The notes under the pieces: model-generated
Told to the model about the DNA's origin: nothing
Database searches by the model: none
What the model saw: the letters and a program-made list of their open reading frames with translations, nothing else
Source: Christensenella sp. UBA7707
Lineage (GTDB): Bacteria > Bacillota > Clostridia > Christensenellales > CAG-138
Length of the DNA: 12,648 bases
Direction: 5' to 3'
NCBI GenBank assembly: GCA_002482435.1
Contig: DLFZ01000014.1
Location: 1-12,648, forward strand
Shown: positions 7,380 through 12,648 of the stretch, one piece after another
Layout: each line of letters opens with the position of its first letter
Numbering within the stretch: the stretch's first letter is position 1
Made by a program: the position numbers and the translations under genes

Positions 7380-7388
7380 AGTATAGCA
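7380..7388 (-). promoter_or_regulatory. Extended -10 promoter of the two-component operon
   Basis: On the minus strand TGCTATACT reads as an extended -10 element (TG at 7388-7387, TATACT 7385-7380). No good -35 exists at 17-18 nt (TTCATG is the best), typical of extended -10 or activator-dependent promoters. The start would be near 7373, giving a leader of about 77 nt with a GC-rich inverted repeat (CGGGCGC and GCGCCCG) before the AAAGGAG site. Confidence 0.55.
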
Positions 7389-7434
7389 CAGCATAGGATG
7401 GCGCATGAAGTGCTACGCAGCCGAAAACGGCGAA

Positions 7435-7454
7435 TTTACAAAATGTTTTGCAAA
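7435..7454. promoter_or_regulatory. 20-bp palindrome, candidate operator between divergent genes
   Basis: TTTACAAAA-tg-TTTTGCAAA is an inverted repeat with one mismatch in nine pairs. It is centred about 70 nt upstream of the predicted response-regulator start site and about 47 nt upstream of the -35 of the divergent membrane-protein gene. That is a suitable place for an OmpR-family activator of one or both. Its AT-rich composition means chance cannot be excluded. Confidence 0.35.
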
Positions 7455-7490
7455 GAGAAGACGAACTTCACACCGCCTTTTTGATAAAAA

Positions 7491-7519
7491 TTGACAGAAT
7501 GCGCGCCTTGTGAAATACT
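7491..7519 (+). promoter_or_regulatory. Promoter of the unknown membrane-protein gene
   Basis: A perfect -35 TTGACA (7491-7496), a 17-nt spacer and AATACT (7514-7519) preceded by TG at 7511-7512 give an extended -10 promoter. The start would be near 7526, only about 6 nt before ATG 7532, which favours ATG 7550 as the translation start. Confidence 0.65.
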
Positions 7520-7549
7520 GGAACCATCTTAATGCGGGAGTGTAAGTAT

Positions 7550-8212
7550 ATGGACGGTAGCCATAGAAACATAACTACACTGAACAAGAAGGCCGTACGT
7601 GCCGTGAACGTCGCAAGCGACGACAAGCAGACCGTGTTGCCAAAACCGAACCAGTTTTTGAAGAAGTGCTTTTTGGCCATATTAATTGTTCTCGCGGCGG
7701 CATTTTATATCACGGCATACGTTCGCAATTTTGAAAGAATGGCAGACCCGCATAATCGCAGTTTCACCGAATTCCGCAGGGTTTTCAACGAAGCCATGGT
7801 GTCGCAAGGCATTGCTGTGGGGGAGGATACGCAGTGGGATACCTACGATGTGTGGTATGAAACCACCTATTGCGTGGTAACGCTGCCCGATGGCGGCGAG
7901 CTGCCGTGTTATATTGAACTCTGGGGCAACTCCATCTCAAAAACACCCATCATGCTGATCGAAATAGGGTTTACCAAGGAACAGGCTGAATATGTTGTTC
8001 CCGTGGTGCAGGGCGTGTTTGATGTGTTTCTCCCAGAGCCTAATGAGCAGAGTAAGGTGTACATCAATCAGGTTTTGGAGGCCTGCAAGATTCCCTTTTC
8101 GCTGCAAGCCTATGAAAAACATTGGGAACGTCAGCCCTATAACGAATTTACACTGACTTTAGATGATACGGGTTTGGTAACGGCTCAGTGGTACTTTTTT
8201 CCAACAGAATGA
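7550..8212 (+). CDS. Unrecognised single-pass membrane protein with an extracytoplasmic domain
   Basis: I do not recognise this 220-residue protein. It has a short positively charged cytoplasmic N-terminus with Lys38-Lys39 next to one hydrophobic helix (about 41-58), then an extracytoplasmic part of about 160 residues. That part has two cysteines 12 apart (Cys108, Cys120) flanking a VTLPDGGELPC hairpin-like stretch and a third at Cys179. There is no lipobox; Cys40 is at the membrane edge without a lipoprotein context. ATG 7550 is preferred, with GGGAG 9-10 nt upstream; ATG 7532 in the same frame is almost at the transcription start. It diverges from the two-component operon across about 250 bp and has its own terminator. 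By eye its base composition is less GC-rich than its neighbours. An accessory or unrelated cargo role are both open. Confidence 0.75.
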   Translation: MDGSHRNITTLNKKAVRAVNVASDDKQTVLPKPNQFLKKCFLAILIVLAAAFYITAYVRNFERMADPHNRSFTEFRRVFNEAMVSQGIAVGEDTQWDTYDVWYETTYCVVTLPDGGELPCYIELWGNSISKTPIMLIEIGFTKEQAEYVVPVVQGVFDVFLPEPNEQSKVYINQVLEACKIPFSLQAYEKHWERQPYNEFTLTLDDTGLVTAQWYFFPTE

Positions 8213-8216
8213 AAAG

Positions 8217-8252
8217 AAAGAGGGCGCTTCCATAACGGAAGCGCCCTCTTTT
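8217..8252. terminator. Strong intrinsic terminator after the membrane-protein gene
   Basis: A stem of up to 15 bp (8217-8231 with 8237-8251), core GAGGGCGCTTCC, has a 5-nt loop ATAAC and ends in CTCTTTTG, 4 nt after the stop codon. The complementary strand also ends in T-rich sequence, so it could stop transcription from either side. Confidence 0.92.
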
Positions 8253-8339
8253 GTTATTGAAGGATGATCTATGCGCTAATTGTACATTCTCCCAAGTGGT
8301 GACAGCCAACATTTCGGAATCAAAACAGAATTTACAATG

Positions 8340-8374
8340 AAAAACACCGGGGCAGCGGTTTTGCCGCTGCCCCG
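8340..8374 (-). terminator. Intrinsic terminator of the fold-type II PLP enzyme gene
   Basis: On the minus strand an 11-bp stem CGGGGCAGCGG/CCGCTGCCCCG (8374-8364 with 8358-8348) has a 5-nt loop and is followed by GGTG then TTTTT (8344-8340). It lies 17 nt after the stop codon at 8392. The 88 bp between it and the facing terminator hold nothing I can identify. Confidence 0.9.
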
Positions 8375-8391
8375 AAAGTAAAGCCATTCCC

Positions 8392-9864
8392 TTACAGCTT
8401 TTCGAGCACGCCGGTTTTGGCGTTGAACTCGTTGATGAGGGCGTCGATCTGGGTGACCTGGTCGTGGATGCCGGTCCAGTAGTTGTCGTCGTACCACTGG
8501 GCGTTGATCTCTTCGTAGGTCTTGCCCTGCTGCTCAACCCAAGTGTAGTACTTGAGGTTGTGAATGCGCTTGCGGGCTTCGTAGGTGAGCTCTTCCATGT
8601 TGTCGGTGCGTACGCCGTGCATATGCTCGGAGTAGTCACGAGCGGCGACGAGTTCGCTGTAAGCGCCTTGCTGCTCGTTAAGCTCCTCGATGCGCGAGGT
8701 GTACATGACGGAAGAGTCGGTAAGAACGGTGGCGACCACGTCTTTTTCGGTGAGCTCGTAGTACTTGGCCATCTTGATGCAGCAAAGCAGGTTCGCGATG
8801 CCGGAAATGCCAAGAAGCTCAAGCTTGCCCATGAAGCTTTCGGGTACGCCCACAACTTCGCGCAGGTACTTGTGGCCGTCCTTGGTGTTGAACAGGCGCA
8901 ACAGGTTCTGGCTGTCTTCGTCGTCGATGGCAATGACCATGTCGGTGTTCTTAACGTTGTGTACCCAGGGCACGTGCTTGTCGCCGATGCCTTCGATGCG
9001 GTGACCGCCGAAGCCGTTGTTCAAAATGGTGGGGCACTGGAGCGCTTCGCCTACGGCGAGCTTAAGATGCGGGTGCTGTTCCTTTAAGTAGTCGCCGCTG
9101 GACATGGTGCCGGCGGAACCGGAGGTGAAGCAAGCGCCTGCGAACCTGAGGCCTTCGCCTTCCATGGAATGGAACGCTTCGTCGAGGGCGGGGCCGGTTA
9201 CCTGGTAGTGGAAGAGCACGTTGCCCATTTCTTCAAACTGGTTGAAGATCACAACATCTTCGCGGGTTTCGCGAAGCTCATGGGTTTTGTCGAAAATTTC
9301 CTTCACGTTGCTTTCGCAGCCCGGCGTGGCGATGACTTCGCCAGCGATCTGCTTCAGCCATTCGAAACGCTCTTTGCTCATTTCTGCGGGCAGAATGGCA
9401 ACGGAGTCGCAGGAGAGGAGCTTGGAGTTGTAGGCGCCGCCGCGGCAGTAGTTGCCGGTGGAGGGCCAAACGGCCTTGTGGTAGGTGGGGTCAAACTGGC
9501 CGGTTACAAGGCGGGGAACGAGGCAGCCAAACGACGCGCCAACCTTATGGCAGCCGGTCGGGAACCACTTGCCCACGAGCGCGATGATGCGCGCCCTTAC
9601 GCCGGTAAGTTCGGAGGGGAACTCGATGTAGTTCACGCCGCCGTAGGTGCCGCCCTGCATGGTGGGCTCGTTGTGCCAGTTCACGCGGAACAGGTTGACG
9701 GGGCTGATGTCCCAAAGGCCCACGTTTTTGAGTTTCTGCTTGATTTTTTCCGGAATGAGGGCAGGATTACGCATTTGTGCGAAAGTCGGTATGACAATGT
9801 TGTTCTCTTTCGCGCGCTCAATCGCCCGGTCAAGCCCCTGCTTGTTTACCGTTAAGTCGATCAT
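8392..9864 (-). CDS. PLP-dependent fold-type II enzyme of unknown substrate (cysteine synthase/threonine synthase-like)
   Basis: This 490-residue cytosolic enzyme has the plan of the tryptophan-synthase-beta superfamily. The likely PLP lysine is Lys107 in PTGCHKVGAS, the substrate-carboxylate loop is PSTGNYCRGGA (134-144), and the glycine-rich cofactor-phosphate loop is TSGSAGTMSSG (247-257). Family members do beta-elimination or replacement on O-activated serine or homoserine, or make threonine. Here the core carries about 90 extra N-terminal residues (which contain an FRVNWHNEPT segment) and a long C-terminal part rich in charged and aromatic residues, so it is much larger than a typical cysteine synthase (about 310). 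Similar long proteins in Clostridia are usually annotated only as PLP-dependent proteins. GGGGTG lies 7 nt before ATG 9864. A strong promoter and terminator make it monocistronic and probably well expressed. Confidence 0.88.
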   Translation of the reverse strand: MIDLTVNKQGLDRAIERAKENNIVIPTFAQMRNPALIPEKIKQKLKNVGLWDISPVNLFRVNWHNEPTMQGGTYGGVNYIEFPSELTGVRARIIALVGKWFPTGCHKVGASFGCLVPRLVTGQFDPTYHKAVWPSTGNYCRGGAYNSKLLSCDSVAILPAEMSKERFEWLKQIAGEVIATPGCESNVKEIFDKTHELRETREDVVIFNQFEEMGNVLFHYQVTGPALDEAFHSMEGEGLRFAGACFTSGSAGTMSSGDYLKEQHPHLKLAVGEALQCPTILNNGFGGHRIEGIGDKHVPWVHNVKNTDMVIAIDDEDSQNLLRLFNTKDGHKYLREVVGVPESFMGKLELLGISGIANLLCCIKMAKYYELTEKDVVATVLTDSSVMYTSRIEELNEQQGAYSELVAARDYSEHMHGVRTDNMEELTYEARKRIHNLKYYTWVEQQGKTYEEINAQWYDDNYWTGIHDQVTQIDALINEFNAKTGVLEKL

Positions 9865-9927
9865 TTGATTGCACCCCGCTTGAATTTTAGTTGATGTGGC
9901 GGTGGTAAAACATCCCGCCGCACCCTT

Positions 9928-9956
9928 AGTGTAGCCTGTTTCGCGCCGGTTGTAAA
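9928..9956 (-). promoter_or_regulatory. Promoter of the fold-type II PLP enzyme gene
   Basis: On the minus strand TTTACA (9956-9951), a 17-nt spacer and TACACT (9933-9928) make a near-consensus sigma-A promoter. The start is predicted near 9921, with a leader of about 57 nt. Confidence 0.75.
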
Positions 9957-9995
9957 GCGATTTTCTAAAAATTTTTTAGTTTTTCAAAAAATGTT

Positions 9996-11219
9996 TTAGC
10001 CCTGCTTGGGCGCAAACGTCATCTCTACGATTTTAACCAAAATCTCTGTAGTTCTTTCAAGGGATTGTACGGGAACGAACTCAAATTTTCCGTGGTAGTT
10101 GTGGCCGCCGGTGCAAAGGTTGGGGCAGGGCAGGCCCATGTAGGAAAGACGCGCGCCGTCGGTGCCGCCGCGCACGGGTACGATCTCGGGCGTTACGCCA
10201 AGCGAGAGCATGGAGGCGGAGGCGGTATCGATGAGGTGCATGTGCGGCAGAATTTTTTCTTTCATATTAAAATACGAATCGCGAAGCTCTAGCTTGAGGG
10301 TACCCTCGCCGTATTTTTTGTTGATATAGGAGGCCGCTTCTTCCATGAGCGCCTTTTTTTGCGTGAAAAGCGCCATGTCGTGGTCGCGGATGATGTAGCC
10401 GAGCGCCGCCTTTTCCACGTCGCCCGCCATTTGTGTTAAATGGAAAAACCCTTCGTAACCCTCGGTGTGCTCGGGGCGCTCCCACGGGGGAAGCATGGCG
10501 TCAAACTCCATGGCGACGTGCATGGCGTTGAGCATTTTGTTTTTCGCGCTGCCGGGGTGGATGCCGCGGCCGTATACCGTAACGCGCGCGCCTGCGGCGT
10601 TGAAGTTTTCGTATTCGAGCTCCCCCAAGCCGCCGCCATCCACGGTGTAGGCAAAGTCCGCCCCAAAGCCTTTTACGTCGAACAGGTCCGCACCGCGACC
10701 CACTTCCTCGTCCGGCGTGAAGGCGATGCAAATCTTGCCGCGGCGAAGCTCGGGATGCTTGAGCAAGTATTCGGCCATGGTCATGATTTCGGCCATGCCC
10801 GCCTTATCGTCCGCCCCGAGAAGCGTGTTGCCGTCGGTCACGATGATGTCCTGCCCCACATAACGGGAAAGCGCGGGGAAGCGCTCGGGCGAAAGCGCGG
10901 TGGTTTGGTTGAGTTGAATGTCCTTGCCGTCGTAGTTGTTCACGATGCGAGGCTTGACGTTTGCGCCTTCCGCGTCGGGCGAGGTATCCATATGCGCGAT
11001 GAACCCAAGCGAGGGAAGCCCCGGCGCGGTCTCCGGCAGAAAGCCGTAAACGTAGGCGTGCTCGTCCACGCGCACGCCGGAAATGCCCATTTGCCGCATT
11101 TCGTCGGCGAGGGCGTTGGCGAGTTCAAACTGCTTTTTTGTGCTTGGGATTTGCTCCACTTCCTGTTCGGAGCGGGTGTCGAAGGTGACGTACTTCAAAA
11201 AGCGTTCGGTGGTGTTCAT
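9996..11219 (-). CDS. pepT: Peptidase T (tripeptide aminopeptidase)
   Basis: This zinc metallopeptidase of the M20 family removes the N-terminal residue from tripeptides in the cytosol. It has 407 residues; E. coli PepT has 408. Metal and catalytic residues are in place: His76 and Asp78 in AHMDTS, Asp137 in LLGADDKAG, the general base Glu171 and ligand Glu172 in FTPDEEVGRG, Asp194 in YTVDGGG, and His376 in GGHNYHGKFEFV. HPGSAKNKM (221-229) is the usual start of the dimerisation domain. The frame is open to 11303, but ATG 11219 matches the family N-terminus and follows GAGGAGGG at 6 nt. It lies 16 nt after the small helical protein gene, whose last codons overlap this ribosome site region, so the two form an operon. 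No clear terminator follows; the downstream gap is AT-rich. Confidence 0.96.
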   Translation of the reverse strand: MNTTERFLKYVTFDTRSEQEVEQIPSTKKQFELANALADEMRQMGISGVRVDEHAYVYGFLPETAPGLPSLGFIAHMDTSPDAEGANVKPRIVNNYDGKDIQLNQTTALSPERFPALSRYVGQDIIVTDGNTLLGADDKAGMAEIMTMAEYLLKHPELRRGKICIAFTPDEEVGRGADLFDVKGFGADFAYTVDGGGLGELEYENFNAAGARVTVYGRGIHPGSAKNKMLNAMHVAMEFDAMLPPWERPEHTEGYEGFFHLTQMAGDVEKAALGYIIRDHDMALFTQKKALMEEAASYINKKYGEGTLKLELRDSYFNMKEKILPHMHLIDTASASMLSLGVTPEIVPVRGGTDGARLSYMGLPCPNLCTGGHNYHGKFEFVPVQSLERTTEILVKIVEMTFAPKQG

Positions 11220-11235
11220 GTGGTTCCCTCCTCTT

Positions 11236-11682
11236 TCAGGCAATGCTGTTGATTTCCCCAAGGGTGTAGGCGCGGTCGCCCTCGTCCTCGATTTCGGCGG
11301 CAAGGGCGAGCGCCTTGTTTTTGTATTCCTTCGTGCGCGCGGCGTCCTTCAAAACAGCGTACGCACGTGCCATAGCCTCGTAAGCAAAGGCGAGGTCGAA
11401 GCCTTTTACCGCGTGTTCTTGACACAGAGAAAGGCTTCGAAGCGCATGGCAAAGCGCGCTTTCGCCCATACTGAGCACAGCGTAAACGCGCGAGAGCTGC
11501 CACTGCGAGCGAAGCTCGTTCACATGGTCGCCCGCAAACGACCAATGGTAGGCGGAAGCGTGTGCCATATCCATCATCTGAAAATCCTGCGCGCTCGTGC
11601 GCGCGCTCGTATCGAGGTACATCCAGGTTTCGTTGAAAAGCGCGATGCCAAGCTCCTTGTGCTGCGCTGCGGTAAGCTCCAT
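11236..11682 (-). CDS. Small all-helical TPR-like protein of unknown function
   Basis: This 148-residue soluble protein has no signal peptide or membrane helix. Its second half reads as tetratricopeptide-like helix pairs: QWQLSRVYAVLSMGESALCHALRSLSLCQ (60-88) and FDLAFAYEAMARAYAVLKD (94-112), followed by KEYKNKALALAAEIED. The first half has MELTAAQHKELGIALFNETW and an AHASAYHW stretch, which I remember from short uncharacterised bacterial proteins of the same size. TPR-like folds usually mediate protein contacts; no enzymatic motif is visible. GGAGGTG lies 5 nt before ATG 11682. It is the first gene of an operon with pepT, 16 nt apart, so a link to peptide use or nutrient state is possible but is inference. 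Confidence 0.82.
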   Translation of the reverse strand: MELTAAQHKELGIALFNETWMYLDTSARTSAQDFQMMDMAHASAYHWSFAGDHVNELRSQWQLSRVYAVLSMGESALCHALRSLSLCQEHAVKGFDLAFAYEAMARAYAVLKDAARTKEYKNKALALAAEIEDEGDRAYTLGEINSIA

Positions 11683-11748
11683 GTTGGCACCTCCGGATGA
11701 ATTTAGGAAAAATAGGCGCTTCCAAATGTTTTTTTGACCTTCTTTGTA

Positions 11749-11777
11749 AGTTTACCCCGTGCGGCGGCGGAAAACAA
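11749..11777 (-). promoter_or_regulatory. Weak candidate promoter of the TPR-like/pepT operon
   Basis: On the minus strand TTGTTT (11777-11772), a 17-nt spacer and TAAACT (11754-11749) is the best pair I find upstream of the operon. Matches are 3 and 4 of 6, so this is tentative. Confidence 0.3.
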
Positions 11778-11929
11778 GCGCCGGAAAAACGCCATTTGTC
11801 CGGCGTGAAAAAAGCTCTCTGAAAGCGGTGTTGGAACGTTTTTGGCAAGGTGGATTTCGCAAGGTCTTTCAAGGGTTTGCAGGCTGAAAAATTTCTAAAA
11901 TTTGCAGAAAAAATCCAATAAGTTTTGGC

Positions 11930-11958
11930 TGTACAAAAAAGAAAAGATGGTGTAGAAT
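11930..11958 (+). promoter_or_regulatory. Candidate promoter of threonine synthase
   Basis: TGTACA (11930-11935), a 17-nt spacer and TAGAAT (11953-11958) give a plausible sigma-A promoter with a start near 11965 and a leader of about 50 nt. The surrounding DNA is A-rich. Confidence 0.5.
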
Positions 11959-12013
11959 GTAGGAAAATACAAAAAGATTTTGCACAGTGCTAATTTTTTG
12001 TTTGAGGTGTAGC

Positions 12014-12648
12014 ATGCGTTCTCCTGTTTTAGGGTATCGTTGCACCCTGTGCGGCGCGGAATTTTCGTATACGGATGCGGAAATGCTTACTTGCCCGCAT
12101 TGCGGCGAAAAAGGAATTCTTGATATTCTTTACGATTACCGACACATTTCTTCTTATTTTACCAAGGAAAGCCTGAAAAACAATCCCGATACCAGCATGT
12201 GGCGTTTTAGCCCGCTGATGCCCCTGAAGGAACGCGATTTTTCCCCGTTTCTTAGAGTTGGCGGATCTCCGTTTTACCGCTCCAACCGCTTGGGCGACGA
12301 GCTTGGTTTGAAGGCTCTTTACATCAAGGACGACGGCATCAACCCCACGGCTTCGCTCAAGGATCGCGCGAGCGGCGTGGCGGTCGCTAAGGCGATCGAG
12401 CTTGGGTACGATACCATCGCCTGCTCCTCCACGGGCAACGCCGCCTCGTCCTGCGCGGGCAATGCCGCCCGCATGGGCTTAAAGACCGTGATTTTCGTGC
12501 CGGAGCGCGCTCCCGAGGGCAAGCTTGCGCAGCTTCTCGTGTTCGGCGCGCGTGTGATTTGCGTAAAGGGCGACTACCGCGCCACATTCGAGCTTTCGCG
12601 CGCGGCCATCGACAAATACGGCTGGTACAACCGCAACGCGGGCATCAA
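12014..12648 (+). CDS. thrC: Threonine synthase, N-terminal part (cut by window edge)
   Basis: Threonine synthase converts O-phosphohomoserine to threonine, the last step of threonine synthesis, using PLP in the cytosol. The visible 211 residues begin with a zinc-ribbon-like module, Cys10-x2-Cys13 and Cys27-x2-Cys30, which many threonine synthases carry. The core follows: GGSPFYRSNRLG (83-94), the PLP-lysine Lys116 in NPTASLKDRAS, SSTGNAASS (138-146) for the substrate-binding loop, and FVPERAPEGKLAQLLVFGARV (161-181). ATG 12014 is preceded by GAGGTG at 4 nt. The gene faces away from the TPR-like/pepT operon across 331 bp. The C-terminal half lies beyond the right edge, so integrity cannot be judged. 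Confidence 0.95.
   Translation, partial: MRSPVLGYRCTLCGAEFSYTDAEMLTCPHCGEKGILDILYDYRHISSYFTKESLKNNPDTSMWRFSPLMPLKERDFSPFLRVGGSPFYRSNRLGDELGLKALYIKDDGINPTASLKDRASGVAVAKAIELGYDTIACSSTGNAASSCAGNAARMGLKTVIFVPERAPEGKLAQLLVFGARVICVKGDYRATFELSRAAIDKYGWYNRNAGI

Larger units (their letters stand above)
11683..12013. other. Divergent intergenic region with two alternative hairpins
   Basis: These 331 bp separate the TPR-like gene from threonine synthase. I see no gene in them. A 7-bp inverted repeat CGCCGGA/TCCGGCG (11779-11785 with 11799-11805) overlaps a second one ACGCC/GGCGT (11789-11793 with 11802-11806), so the two cannot form together. The right third is A-rich and holds the threonine synthase promoter. 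I looked for and did not find a T-box AGGGTGGNACCGCG core. Confidence 0.5.

Noticed and set aside
9169..9855. 228-codon plus-strand open frame opposite the fold-type II PLP enzyme
   Set aside because: No ribosome site or recognisable protein features; it is a shadow of the minus-strand gene.
9961..9990. AT-rich palindrome CTAAAAATTTTTTAG as a pepT terminator
   Set aside because: It lacks a GC stem and a separate T tract, so it is low-complexity DNA rather than a clear terminator.
10440..11252. 270-codon plus-strand open frame opposite pepT
   Set aside because: It is the complement of a clearly conserved peptidase with all its metal ligands; long antisense frames are common in GC-rich coding DNA.
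11822..11842. Possible T-box core near GCGGTGTTGGAACG upstream of threonine synthase
   Set aside because: It does not match the AGGGTGGNACCGCG core, lies upstream of the likely thrC promoter, and no specifier or antiterminator structure is visible.

Overview
The window looks like chromosomal DNA of a moderately GC-rich (mid-50s percent by eye) Gram-positive-type bacterium, most likely a Clostridia-like member of the Bacillota. The evidence is strong AGGAGG-type ribosome binding sites, readable sigma-A-like promoters, GC-rich intrinsic terminators with short T tracts, and a Bce-type two-component/ABC module. The taxonomic call is inference. No rRNA, tRNA, CRISPR array or transposase gene was seen.

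Layout. (1) 1-1130, minus: a PLP-dependent alpha-oxoamine synthase closest in remembered sequence to Bacteroides-type serine palmitoyltransferase; its C-terminus is cut by the window edge. It diverges from (2) 1386-2978, plus: a MATE efflux pump whose reading frame runs through its own terminator (2811-2841). (3) 2845-7296, minus: a four-gene module, promoter to response regulator (7296-6625), sensor kinase (6632-5643), ABC ATPase (5317-4550) and 10-TM FtsX/BceB-like permease (4557-2845). This is the layout of BceRSAB-type systems that sense and resist cell-envelope-active peptides. A roughly 214-bp inverted-repeat element flanked by TA sits in the kinase-ATPase gap. (4) 7550-8212, plus: an unrecognised single-pass membrane protein divergent from the response regulator, ending in a strong terminator. 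(5) 8392-9864, minus: a 490-residue fold-type II PLP enzyme of unknown substrate with its own promoter and terminator. (6) 9996-11682, minus: a small helical TPR-like protein and peptidase T as a two-gene operon. (7) 12014 to the right edge, plus: the N-terminal part of threonine synthase, with a zinc-ribbon-like CxxC pair.

The most unusual items are the TA-flanked element with a three-way-junction fold inside the Bce-like operon, the MATE gene without a stop codon before its terminator (a one-base change in a T6 tract would restore one), the serine palmitoyltransferase-like enzyme in a Gram-positive-looking background, and the unknown membrane protein sharing a palindrome-bearing control region with the response regulator. 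I did not find a convincing wholly new multi-gene system.
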